From the NCBI RefSeq assembly GCF_024105655.1, contig NZ_JAAAMH010000001.1, forward strand, positions 248,001 to 312,000: DNA of 64,000 bases, in the 5' to 3' direction. The notes beneath the pieces were generated by a model. It was not told the origin of the DNA and ran no database searches. It saw only the letters and a program-made list of their open reading frames with translations. Made by a program: the position numbers and the translations under genes. Below are positions 52,835 through 60,095 of the stretch, in pieces; the first letter of the stretch is position 1, and each line of letters opens with the position of its first letter. The stretch is from Aliihoeflea sp. 40Bstr573 (lineage in GTDB: Bacteria > Pseudomonadota > Alphaproteobacteria > Rhizobiales > Rhizobiaceae).

Positions 52835-52919
52835 TGGTGCGGGTGGAGGGACTTGAACCCCCACGCTTTTCAGCGCTTGGACCTAAACCAAGTGCGTCTG
52901 CCAATTCCGCCACACCCGC
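52835..52919 (-). tRNA. tRNA-Leu (anticodon UAG)
   Basis: An 85-nt gene on the minus strand with the CCA end encoded (52835-52837). The acceptor GCGGGTG pairs with CACCCGC. The anticodon arm CTTGG-TTTAGGT-CCAAG gives UAG, reading CUA/CUG. A long variable arm and the T arm GTTCAAGTC identify a class II leucine tRNA. The order tig-tRNA-Leu is common in Rhizobiales. Confidence 0.95.
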
Positions 52920-52983
52920 ATCACGAGCAATCAGCCCTTGAAATCGGCTGGTTCTATATCACCGGCTCATGATCGATCAAAGG

Positions 52984-53010
52984 AAAATTGCCCCGAAAAC
53001 GGGCTTTTTT
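52984..53010. terminator. Short hairpin with T tract near tRNA-Leu
   Basis: GCCCCG-AAAA-CGGGC followed by six T on the plus strand, with AATTTTCC on the minus-strand side. It may terminate the GDYXXLXY gene on the minus strand about 165 nt downstream of its stop. No plus-strand gene ends here. Confidence 0.4.
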
Positions 53011-53173
53011 CTGGTCGCTCCCGCGACACGGAGTGCGTTGAGATTTGGGCATGTGCCAGGCGAAAAAGACGGAGTTCGAGAACCGCAGCGGAGTGGACAT
53101 CTTGTCCGTGAGCATCGGGAGGGCATAAAGCCGGCGTTCGCAAGCCATCCACGCTCTAGGAACAGCACGCTCC

Positions 53174-53746
53174 TTAGAACAACGGTTCGCTGTAGACCGC
53201 GCGCCCGTCATGAAGAAGCGCCTTGATCTGCGCCGAGCCGTCTTCGTCGACGGCCGCCAGGATTTCGAAACGATCCTGTTGCATGGCCTCCTCGATCGCC
53301 CTGCCCTCGCCCTCCGGCAAGTAGTATCGCTCAATGCCATAGGCGACCTGAACCGCCCCTCCCGCGCCGGGCTCGCGCGCGACGATGCCGCGCAGATCGA
53401 CCTCGTTGTCGCGCCGCTCGCCCGAGGGCGGCGCATCGAGCGCGGCTCCAGCGGGCGTGAACGAGCCATCCTCATTGCGCGCCAGACGCACATAGAGCCA
53501 GCGGCCTTTCAGTTCCTGGTCGCCTGTCTTGGCAATCAAGGACCGTTCGATACTCGAGATCGGATAGCCGAGGACGACATAGTCGCCCCGCAGGAGGTCT
53601 CGCGGATCGACCGGCTGGACGGCGAGACGGATTTCGATTCCCTCCCGCAAGATGGCGGCGCGGCCGAGGATCATCGAGCCGAGGAAGCCGATCTGCAAGG
53701 CGGCAGCGGCGAACGCAATCGCGAAAATGCGTGCGGGGCGGCTCAT
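53174..53746 (-). CDS. GDYXXLXY domain protein
   Basis: A 190-residue protein with one N-terminal membrane helix (residues 7-28) and a periplasmic or exposed domain carrying the name-giving motif RGDYVVLGY near residue 55. YGIERYYLPEGEGRAIEEAM is the second conserved block. These proteins always sit beside a DUF2157 membrane protein, here overlapping by 4 nt upstream. The role is unknown; an accessory subunit of the DUF2157 protein is likely. Confidence 0.9.
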   Translation of the reverse strand: MSRPARIFAIAFAAAALQIGFLGSMILGRAAILREGIEIRLAVQPVDPRDLLRGDYVVLGYPISSIERSLIAKTGDQELKGRWLYVRLARNEDGSFTPAGAALDAPPSGERRDNEVDLRGIVAREPGAGGAVQVAYGIERYYLPEGEGRAIEEAMQQDRFEILAAVDEDGSAQIKALLHDGRAVYSEPLF

Positions 53747-54855
53747 GTCGATGCTCCTTGCTGCGCCGGCGGCGTCATCCGCCGCTCGAAGCGGGTTACG
53801 AGCCTGGCGAAGATTGCAAGCGCTATCGCGGCGAGCGTCAGGAAGCCGAACGTGCCCAACATGGTCCCGACCGTCTGTACGTAAATGAAGACCAGTTCGC
53901 CCGCGAACGCCACGTAGACCAGCCGCCGGATGCCGCTACTTTCCTTGCCGCCGAGAAGCAGCGCCGCCGTCAGTCCCGCGAACATAAGGCTCGCGACGAG
54001 GACAAGACCGGGGCCTTCATGCAACTCGACGTGCAAAAGCACGCCTGCCAGCACGAAATACTGCAACATCGACAGTTCGATGCCGAGATGGGGCGCGCCG
54101 CTCCGTTCCCCGCGCCATTCAAGCTGCATCGCGGCGGCAAAGCCGAGCGCCGCCAGCGCCATGGTGACGACGGGAACCCATACGCCCCAGGCGAGAAACA
54201 GCACGATCACGTATACGCCGAAAGCCAGCAATGCGAGGTCGCGGGCCATGGCGACGCGTGTGTGGAGCGAGACCACCCAGCCCGCAAAGAGCATGAGCGG
54301 GAAGAGATGCGCCGAGAGCGGCAGGCTCGTCTCGATGGCATCCCAGTGCGCGATCCCGGCGACGAGCCATGCGACGCCAATCAGGATCGAAGCCATCGTC
54401 AGCGTACGCGAGCGCAGCGCGAGCGCAGAGACGATCGCAGAAAGCCACCAGACGAGATAGAGCCCGCTCTCGCTTCCCGAAAGGCGATACATCTGGCTGA
54501 CGAGTGCCATGCCCGCCGCAAATGCAGACGAGCCGATCAGCCAGAGCGCGTCGGCGAGATAAAGCCGGCCGAGCGTCACGGCCCAGGCGCCAAGGCCGTT
54601 TGCGGCGAGGATGATGGTCGCGATCAGTCCGACGCGCGCAAGGCGCGGCATCGCGTCCCAGTTGGCGGCGATGAAGATCAGGAGTGCTGCCGAAAAGAGC
54701 AGCGCCGACATGACCATCAACACGCCCGATACGGCAAATCCGCCACCGCGCGTGACGACATCCTGACGAAGCCGTTCGGCGATCTCCGCATCGATCAGGC
54801 CGCGCTGCGTCCAGTCGTCGATTTCGCGCTGCACAATACGGCTTCGTCGCGACAT
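53743..54855 (-). CDS. DUF2157 membrane protein
   Basis: A 370-residue protein. The N-terminal about 40 residues are soluble (IDDWTQRGLIDAEIAERLRQ-like: REIDDWTQRGLIDAEIAERL). About ten membrane helices follow, from GGFAVSGVLMVMSALLFSAA onward. The N-terminal helix-rich cap and the GANGLGAW-type segment match DUF2157. It is coupled to the GDYXXLXY gene. The function is unknown; related pairs are widespread in proteobacteria and cyanobacteria. Confidence 0.9.
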   Translation of the reverse strand: MSRRSRIVQREIDDWTQRGLIDAEIAERLRQDVVTRGGGFAVSGVLMVMSALLFSAALLIFIAANWDAMPRLARVGLIATIILAANGLGAWAVTLGRLYLADALWLIGSSAFAAGMALVSQMYRLSGSESGLYLVWWLSAIVSALALRSRTLTMASILIGVAWLVAGIAHWDAIETSLPLSAHLFPLMLFAGWVVSLHTRVAMARDLALLAFGVYVIVLFLAWGVWVPVVTMALAALGFAAAMQLEWRGERSGAPHLGIELSMLQYFVLAGVLLHVELHEGPGLVLVASLMFAGLTAALLLGGKESSGIRRLVYVAFAGELVFIYVQTVGTMLGTFGFLTLAAIALAIFARLVTRFERRMTPPAQQGAST

Positions 54856-54963
54856 GCACTATCCCCTCAAACCCCAGCAGCTCCGGGGCATTGACGCCCG
54901 GCCACCATGCCCGCATTTTGGCGAAGGCTCACTTTCGACACAGCTCCTAACGGCCGTTAATGG

Positions 54964-55040
54964 TGCAATGCACAAACTGCATTACAGGCATGCAGAAACT
55001 GCACTTCAAATATGCATCTGCCGGGATTATCTGCACGCCA
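54964..55040 (+). promoter_or_regulatory. TGCA-rich repeats upstream of the DUF1127 gene
   Basis: AAACTGCA occurs at 54974-54981 and 54996-55003, exactly 22 nt apart (two helical turns). TGCA also occurs near 54964, 54969, 54990 and 55014. This looks like a tandem operator. In Brucella and Agrobacterium the LysR-type regulator VtlR activates DUF1127 genes; whether these repeats are its site is not known. Confidence 0.4.
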
Positions 55041-55079
55041 TACCGCAAGAACAACAGCCAACTTGAAACGAGCAAGACG

Positions 55080-55220
55080 ATGAACCTGATCCGCAACTAC
55101 CGCAACTGGCGCCGTTACCGCGACACCGTCAACGAACTGAGCCGCCTGTCGACCCGCGAGCTGAACGACCTCGGCATCGCCCGTGGCGACATCCCGTTCG
55201 TCGCACGCAAGGCCGTCTAA
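55080..55220 (+). CDS. DUF1127 small basic protein
   Basis: A 46-residue Arg-rich protein. MNLIRNYRNWRRYRDTVNEL followed by SRLSTRELNDLGIARGDIP is the full DUF1127 (YjiS-like) domain. Small DUF1127 proteins in rhizobia and Agrobacterium bind RNA or affect phosphate and carbon metabolism and motility. The longer in-frame start is ignored because the family begins at this Met. Repeats resembling an operator lie just upstream and a hairpin terminator follows. Confidence 0.9.
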   Translation: MNLIRNYRNWRRYRDTVNELSRLSTRELNDLGIARGDIPFVARKAV

Positions 55221-55311
55221 ACGACATTCGGTTCCGCTCACCCCTTCTCCTCCCAGGGGTTCGAGCGTGGAAGACCGGCGATTATCCTCCTCCCGATCGT
55301 CGGTCGACATC

Positions 55312-55348
55312 AACGGCGCTCCCGGTTCCTCCCCCGGTGAGCGCCGTT
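55312..55348. terminator. Hairpin between convergent genes
   Basis: AACGGCGCT (55312-55320) pairs with AGCGCCGTT (55340-55348). A second stem, GACCGGCGAT with ATCGTCGGTC (55273-55305, one wobble), lies just before it. Together they separate the DUF1127 gene from the convergent lipoprotein gene. Confidence 0.55.
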
Positions 55349-55351
55349 CGC

Positions 55352-55954
55352 TTATCTGCGGCCCAGAGTGCCGCGCCCCAGCCATTCTTGCAGACGCATC
55401 ACGTCCGGCGCACCGCCCGCCGGTTCGTACCAGCTATCCACTGCCCAGCGCTGGCCGCCCTTGTCACGAATGACCGCCGTCGCGTGGAAGTAGCGTCCGT
55501 CGAAGAGGACGCCACGCGTCACGTTCGTCTGTACCTCGTGGTGCTTCACCAATCCGCTCGATTGGAGATAGCGCAGGAAGGTGCGGGTGTTCGTCGACTC
55601 GTCGATGCAGTCCATCTGGCCATGCTGACCCGTTTGCGACAGGTCCGATTTCGGCTTGTCAGCGACGCCAAGCCGCGACGTCGTCGCGTTCTCGAAAATC
55701 TGGACCGCCTCGGCGATGGACTGGCGCTCGGCTGCAGCGTCCAAGGATTTCGCAAACAGCGCGCCGAGGCGCTGTTGCTCGTCTGCGGAGAACGTCAACG
55801 TCGTCTGGTTGCGGCAATCGAAGCCGTGGCAAACCGTCAGCCGTCCGTTCGAGACGTCTGCGATGTCGTCATTGTAGTTCGACGAAACGGAGGTGCAGCC
55901 GCCTGCCGCTGCGACCACGACGATGAGCGATGCGAATCGTGCCGACCAAGCCAT
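55352..55954 (-). CDS. Putative lipoprotein with possible Cys-His-Asp triad
   Basis: A 200-residue protein. The N-terminus MAWSARFASLIVVVAAAGGC ends in a lipobox-like Cys20. The mature part contains Cys116 at the start of a helix (QMDCIDESTNTRTFLRYL), His157 in YFHATAVI and Asp173 in WAVDSWYE. The order Cys, His, Asp with an intervening beta segment is as in papain/transglutaminase folds. I have no family name for it; the catalytic idea is inference. Two further cysteines (VCHGFDC, residues 42 and 47) may form a disulfide. It is divergent from trmFO. Confidence 0.7.
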   Translation of the reverse strand: MAWSARFASLIVVVAAAGGCTSVSSNYNDDIADVSNGRLTVCHGFDCRNQTTLTFSADEQQRLGALFAKSLDAAAERQSIAEAVQIFENATTSRLGVADKPKSDLSQTGQHGQMDCIDESTNTRTFLRYLQSSGLVKHHEVQTNVTRGVLFDGRYFHATAVIRDKGGQRWAVDSWYEPAGGAPDVMRLQEWLGRGTLGRR

Positions 55955-56034
55955 TCGTCTTGGTAGCACCCGCGTACGCCATCGCAACGGAGCTTTGATT
56001 TGCAAAGGCGCGCGCTGTGGATTATCTCGCCGCC

Positions 56035-57444
56035 ATGAGCACACAACCCGTACATGTCATCGGCGGCGGTCTTGCCGGTTCCGAAGCCTCCTGGCAACTG
56101 GCCGAAGCCGGCGTTCCCGTCATTCTGCACGAGATGCGCCCCGTTCGCGGCACCGACGCGCACAAGACGGAGGGACTTGCCGAACTCGTCTGTTCGAACT
56201 CGTTCCGGTCCGACGACGCCGAAACCAATGCGGTCGGGCTGCTCCACGCCGAAATGCGGCTTGCCAATTCGCTGATCATGTCTTGCGGCGACGCCAACCA
56301 GGTGCCGGCCGGCGGCGCGCTCGCGGTCGATCGCGACGGATTTTCCGATGCCGTGACCGCGAAGCTCGAGGCGCATCCGCTGATCACCATCGTGCGCGAG
56401 GAGGTCGAAGGCCTTCCCCCTGCCGAATGGGACAAGGCGATCATCGCGACAGGCCCCCTCACCGCGCCGTCGCTCGCCGCAGCGATAGCCGAGGCAACTG
56501 GCGCCGATGCCCTCGCCTTCTTCGACGCCATCGCGCCGATCGTTCACTTCGATTCCATCGATCTCGATGTCGCGTGGTTCCAGTCGCGCTACGACAAGGT
56601 CGGCCCCGGCGGCACCGGCAAGGACTACATCAACTGCCCGATGGACAAGGACCAGTACCTCGCTTTCGTCCAGGCACTGATCGACGGGGGCAAGACCGAG
56701 TTCAAGGAGTGGGAAGGCACGCCCTATTTCGACGGCTGCCTGCCCATCGAGGTCATGGCCGAGCGTGGCGTCGAGACACTGCGCCATGGCCCGATGAAAC
56801 CGATGGGCCTGACCAATGCGCACAAGCCTGACGTCAAGGCCTATGCCGTCGTCCAGCTTCGCCAGGACAATGCGCTGGGCACGCTCTACAACATGGTCGG
56901 CTTCCAGACGAAGCTGAAATATGCCGAGCAGACGCGCATCTTCAAGATGATCCCCGGGCTCGAAAATGCCGAGTTCGCACGGCTCGGCGGCCTCCACCGC
57001 AACACCTACCTGAACTCGCCGACCCTGCTGGACGGTTCGCTTCAACTGAAGTCGCGGCCGGGCCTGCGCTTTGCCGGCCAGATCACCGGCTGCGAGGGCT
57101 ATGTCGAGAGTGCCGCCATCGGCCTTCTCGCCGGCCGTTTCGCTGCTGCCGAGCGTCTGGGCCGGCCGCTGCTTCTGCCCCCCGTCACGACGGCCTTCGG
57201 CGCACTGTTGAACCACATCACCGGCGGGCACATCGTGACCGACGAGGAGCCGGGCAAGCGTTCCTTCCAGCCGATGAACGTGAATTTTGGCCTCTTCCCG
57301 CCGGTCGAGGCGCCCAAGTCGGAAGGCAAGCGCCTGCGCGGCAAGGAAAAGACCAACGCCAAACGCAGGGCGATCACGTCGCGCGCGCTCGTCGATGCGC
57401 GGAAATGGCTCGGCGTCGAAGCGGCGGCAGAAGCCGCGGAGTAG
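56035..57444 (+). CDS. trmFO: Folate-dependent tRNA (uracil-54-C5)-methyltransferase TrmFO
   Basis: Makes ribothymidine-54 in tRNA using methylenetetrahydrofolate and FADH2. The 469-residue flavoprotein has the FAD-binding [41 protein letters not shown] (nucleophilic-cysteine region), and [20 protein letters not shown] near the C-terminus. The ATG at 56035 is preferred over a GTG 18 nt upstream. Alphaproteobacteria commonly use TrmFO instead of the SAM enzyme TrmA. Confidence 0.96.
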   Translation: MSTQPVHVIGGGLAGSEASWQLAEAGVPVILHEMRPVRGTDAHKTEGLAELVCSNSFRSDDAETNAVGLLHAEMRLANSLIMSCGDANQVPAGGALAVDRDGFSDAVTAKLEAHPLITIVREEVEGLPPAEWDKAIIATGPLTAPSLAAAIAEATGADALAFFDAIAPIVHFDSIDLDVAWFQSRYDKVGPGGTGKDYINCPMDKDQYLAFVQALIDGGKTEFKEWEGTPYFDGCLPIEVMAERGVETLRHGPMKPMGLTNAHKPDVKAYAVVQLRQDNALGTLYNMVGFQTKLKYAEQTRIFKMIPGLENAEFARLGGLHRNTYLNSPTLLDGSLQLKSRPGLRFAGQITGCEGYVESAAIGLLAGRFAAAERLGRPLLLPPVTTAFGALLNHITGGHIVTDEEPGKRSFQPMNVNFGLFPPVEAPKSEGKRLRGKEKTNAKRRAITSRALVDARKWLGVEAAAEAAE

Positions 57445-58380
57445 CTATCCGGCCGGCGGCAGACCAGGTTTTCCAGCTTCCCCGGGATTGCGCTTCACAT
57501 AGGCGGCCTTGATCGTCTGCGACGTCTCGCGCGAGCCGTCATGGCTCCAGCCCGGCGGCTGGAACAGGTAGTTCAGCCGCTCGCCGATCGTCAGCCCCGG
57601 CTGCGCCGAATCCTTCAACATGCCGACCCACTCGTGAAAGGCCACCTTCACGGGGTTGTAGGTGCCGATGTTCCTGACAATGCCGTAACGCGGCGCGTCC
57701 TCGGCCAACTCGTCTACAAACGTACCGAACATTCGGTCCCAGATGATCAGCGTGCCGGCATAGTTCGCGTCGAGATAGCGCGGATTGGTCGCGTGGTGGA
57801 CGCGGTGGTGCGAGGGCGTGTTGAAGACGAGCTCGATCGGCCACCACATCTTGCCAACCGTCTCCGTGTGGATCCAGAACTGCCAGACGAGGTTGAAGCC
57901 GAAGACGAAGGCGATCACCGCCGGATGGAATCCGAGCAGCACCAGCGGCACCTGCAGGACGAACATGCCGGTGAAGAGCCCGGTCCACGATTGCCGAAGC
58001 GCGGTCGACAGATTGTAGTGCTGGCTTGAATGGTGATTGACATGCTCCGCCCACACCCAGCGCACCCGGTGCGCGATGCGGTGGTAGACATAGTAGCGCA
58101 GGTCGTCGAGCAGGAAGGCAGTAAGGAAAACCCACCAGCCAAGGCCGAGATCGAACAGCCGGAACTGCCATATCCACAAAAGCGCGGTGAACGACACGAC
58201 GCCCAGCAGGATGCCGGCTACCACGTTGCCCGTTCCCATGATCAGGCTCGTCAGCGTGTCGCGGGTCGAAAAGTCGCCCTTCGCGCGCCCTGTCCGCACA
58301 AGCCAAAGCTCGATCAGCATCGCGAGGATGAAGAACGGAATCGCAAGCTGCGTCACCGAGGGAAACTGATACTCATCCAT
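57445..58380 (-). CDS. Sterol desaturase/fatty acid hydroxylase family protein
   Basis: A 311-residue membrane di-iron enzyme of the family. Three histidine boxes are visible: HRIAHR, HVNHHSSQHYN and HRVHHATNPRYLDANYAG, with three or four hydrophobic helices before and between them. Likely substrates are membrane lipids (fatty acids, ornithine lipids or hopanoids); I cannot tell which. The ATG overlaps the upstream small membrane protein gene by 8 nt. It converges with trmFO, abutting at the stop. Confidence 0.92.
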   Translation of the reverse strand: MDEYQFPSVTQLAIPFFILAMLIELWLVRTGRAKGDFSTRDTLTSLIMGTGNVVAGILLGVVSFTALLWIWQFRLFDLGLGWWVFLTAFLLDDLRYYVYHRIAHRVRWVWAEHVNHHSSQHYNLSTALRQSWTGLFTGMFVLQVPLVLLGFHPAVIAFVFGFNLVWQFWIHTETVGKMWWPIELVFNTPSHHRVHHATNPRYLDANYAGTLIIWDRMFGTFVDELAEDAPRYGIVRNIGTYNPVKVAFHEWVGMLKDSAQPGLTIGERLNYLFQPPGWSHDGSRETSQTIKAAYVKRNPGEAGKPGLPPAG

Positions 58381-58828
58381 GCCGGACGGACCCGATGTGA
58401 TAGCGCGGCGCCCCAAGCGCCGCTGGTGGGAACCAGCTGGCGACCTCGCTCGCGACCGCCGTGTCGTCGAAGATGTAGCGTCCGCCCTTCCAGGTGAAAT
58501 CGCGCAGGGAAACGATAATGGCGGCATGATCGGTCGCCACCGAGGCTGAGAGGTCCGGAGCGCCGATTTCGCGCGTCAGGAAATGCTGGCCGAACACCGC
58601 AACGAAGCCGACGCGGTCGGGCGTTGCCAGTCTAAGGAAGGCGGCGTCTCGTCCGCGCGTCAACCGGCCGTCAAGGACATCGGTTTGCGGATGGTCGCCG
58701 CGATATGCGGCAATCGCATCAAAGACGGTCTCAAAATGGGCTGCCCGGCTGCCGCCGGTGAAGTGAACGGCGAACACCACCACCGCGATGCCGAGAACGA
58801 CGATCGAGGCGAGCAGGGCAAGGCTCAT
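58373..58828 (-). CDS. Membrane-anchored protein of unknown function
   Basis: A 151-residue protein with one N-terminal helix (SLALLASIVVLGIAVVVFAV) and a soluble domain of mixed alpha/beta character (FETVFDAIAAYRGDHPQTDV, TPDRVGFVAVFGQHFLTREI, FTWKGGRYIFDDTAVASEVA). It overlaps the desaturase-like gene by 8 nt, so the two are likely functionally linked. No family recognised. Confidence 0.7.
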   Translation of the reverse strand: MSLALLASIVVLGIAVVVFAVHFTGGSRAAHFETVFDAIAAYRGDHPQTDVLDGRLTRGRDAAFLRLATPDRVGFVAVFGQHFLTREIGAPDLSASVATDHAAIIVSLRDFTWKGGRYIFDDTAVASEVASWFPPAALGAPRYHIGSVRHG

Positions 58829-58887
58829 GTCTGGACCTCCTCCCGATCCGGATTGCCGTCAAAGTTTAGGCAGCACTGACGTTTGCG

Positions 58888-59700
58888 TCAACGCGACGGC
58901 CAGCCTGCTGCCGCCACCGTCGTCATCTGGACCTGTCGGCGCAGCAGCCCTGGCCACCGGCCGCCGTGGCGCACCGATGCGGCAGCCGGTGCAAGCGCGA
59001 TGAAAGCCGGGCGCAACTTTTCGGGAAGCGTCTGAACGGCACCGAGAAATGCGCTGCGATGCTCGCGTGCAATCGCCTGCAAGCCTTCCACAGCGGCCAT
59101 CGAGGGTTCCTCGTATCCAGCTTGCCCAAAATTCGGACGGTCGAGGCCGAGTGCGGCCAGAAGGTCGCCTGGCATGAATGGCCGCAGCCGCCCTGGCTCG
59201 TCCCGCCACCGCAATGCCTGCGCGATAGTGCCCAAGCATCCGCCATGGCCGCACGCATCCGCGGCGCCGTTTGCCGCGTCAGGGTCGAGGATCATCGCGG
59301 AAAGCTGCAGCATGATGCCGCTCGTCTCGCCGCAATAGGCTTCGAGGTCGCCGCGCGTTGGAAAGCCATCATCGTAGAGATCGAAGAGCCGCGCCTCCAG
59401 ATAGGTCGCGAAAGCACCGACCGGCAGGCCGTAGGACTGGATGACCGTCGCCAGTGTATCGGCCAGCGGATTGCCGGACGCAACGTCCCCCGCAGTCTCG
59501 ATACGGTCCTGCCACCAGCGGATGCGGATTTCACCTGCCATGGGCTCGCGAACCTTGCGGCGTAGCGAGGCGATCTCGGTGTCGAATGCGGCGAGAGCCA
59601 GCAGCGCAGTGCGCCTTGCGGCGGGCGCAAAGAGGCATGCAAAGTACCGGTCCGGATCGTTCTGGCGAACGAAGTCACGGACGAAGGCCGCGTCGTCCAT
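58888..59700 (-). CDS. Squalene/phytoene synthase-fold protein, NDUFAF6-like
   Basis: A 270-residue protein with a trans-isoprenyl synthase-like fold. The N-terminal AFDTEIASLRRKVREPMAGE, followed by IRIRWWQDRIE, closely parallels mitochondrial NDUFAF6 (AFN-ELAQVKD, MRMQFWKK). LEAYCGETSGIMLQLSAM follows. The aspartate-rich DxxxD prenyl-diphosphate motifs of true squalene synthases are not evident, so it probably is not a prenyl synthase. It is 1 nt from the NDUFAF3-like gene, supporting a role in respiratory complex I assembly. Confidence 0.85.
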   Translation of the reverse strand: MDDAAFVRDFVRQNDPDRYFACLFAPAARRTALLALAAFDTEIASLRRKVREPMAGEIRIRWWQDRIETAGDVASGNPLADTLATVIQSYGLPVGAFATYLEARLFDLYDDGFPTRGDLEAYCGETSGIMLQLSAMILDPDAANGAADACGHGGCLGTIAQALRWRDEPGRLRPFMPGDLLAALGLDRPNFGQAGYEEPSMAAVEGLQAIAREHRSAFLGAVQTLPEKLRPAFIALAPAAASVRHGGRWPGLLRRQVQMTTVAAAGWPSR

Positions 59701-60089
59701 TAGTCGACCGCGATCAGGGCAGCGGCGACGGCGCGCTCCTCGGCAAGCAGCACGTTGAACGTGCGAACGGCCGCGCCGGTCGACATCGGGTCCGCCGAAA
59801 TCCGTGCTTCACGCAGCCGCTTGCGCAGTTCTGCCGGTAAGGGCCGCAGATGTGGTCCCATGCCCACGAGAAGGATTTCTATCGCGTCGCTTTCATTGAG
59901 CAGCGGCGCGAAATCGTCGATGGTCAGCGCGGCCGGGTCGGCCGGCGCCCAGCCATGGATGCCCGATGGCAAGCACAGGATCGAACCGCGATGGGACATG
60001 TCGGCAAAGCGGAACCCGCCATTGCCGTAGGCGTCGATTGGCGCGCGGCCGGGAAAATGGGCATCCCGAATGATCAGCCCCTGCGACAT
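59700..60089 (-). CDS. Mth938-domain protein, NDUFAF3-like
   Basis: A 129-residue protein of the Mth938/DUF498 family, homologous to mitochondrial complex I assembly factor NDUFAF3. GLIIRDAHFPGRAPIDAYGN, then FRFADMSHRGSILCLPSG, EILLVGMGPHLRPLPAELRK and STGAAVRTFNVLLAEERAVA cover the whole domain. It overlaps the NDUFAF6-like gene by one base and lies 6 nt downstream of secDF. Linking complex I assembly to the Sec machinery makes sense, since complex I subunits insert through Sec/YidC. Confidence 0.9.
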   Translation of the reverse strand: MSQGLIIRDAHFPGRAPIDAYGNGGFRFADMSHRGSILCLPSGIHGWAPADPAALTIDDFAPLLNESDAIEILLVGMGPHLRPLPAELRKRLREARISADPMSTGAAVRTFNVLLAEERAVAAALIAVD

Positions 60090-60095
60090 GACGGG

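Noticed and set aside
51070..52941. A 623-codon plus-strand frame rich in Leu/Val
   Set aside because: It mirrors the trigger factor gene and runs through the tRNA-Leu gene.
52920..53173. A small gene on either strand between tRNA-Leu and the GDYXXLXY gene
   Set aside because: Open frames of about 60 codons exist, but they lack ribosome binding sites and recognisable patterns and partly overlap a hairpin.
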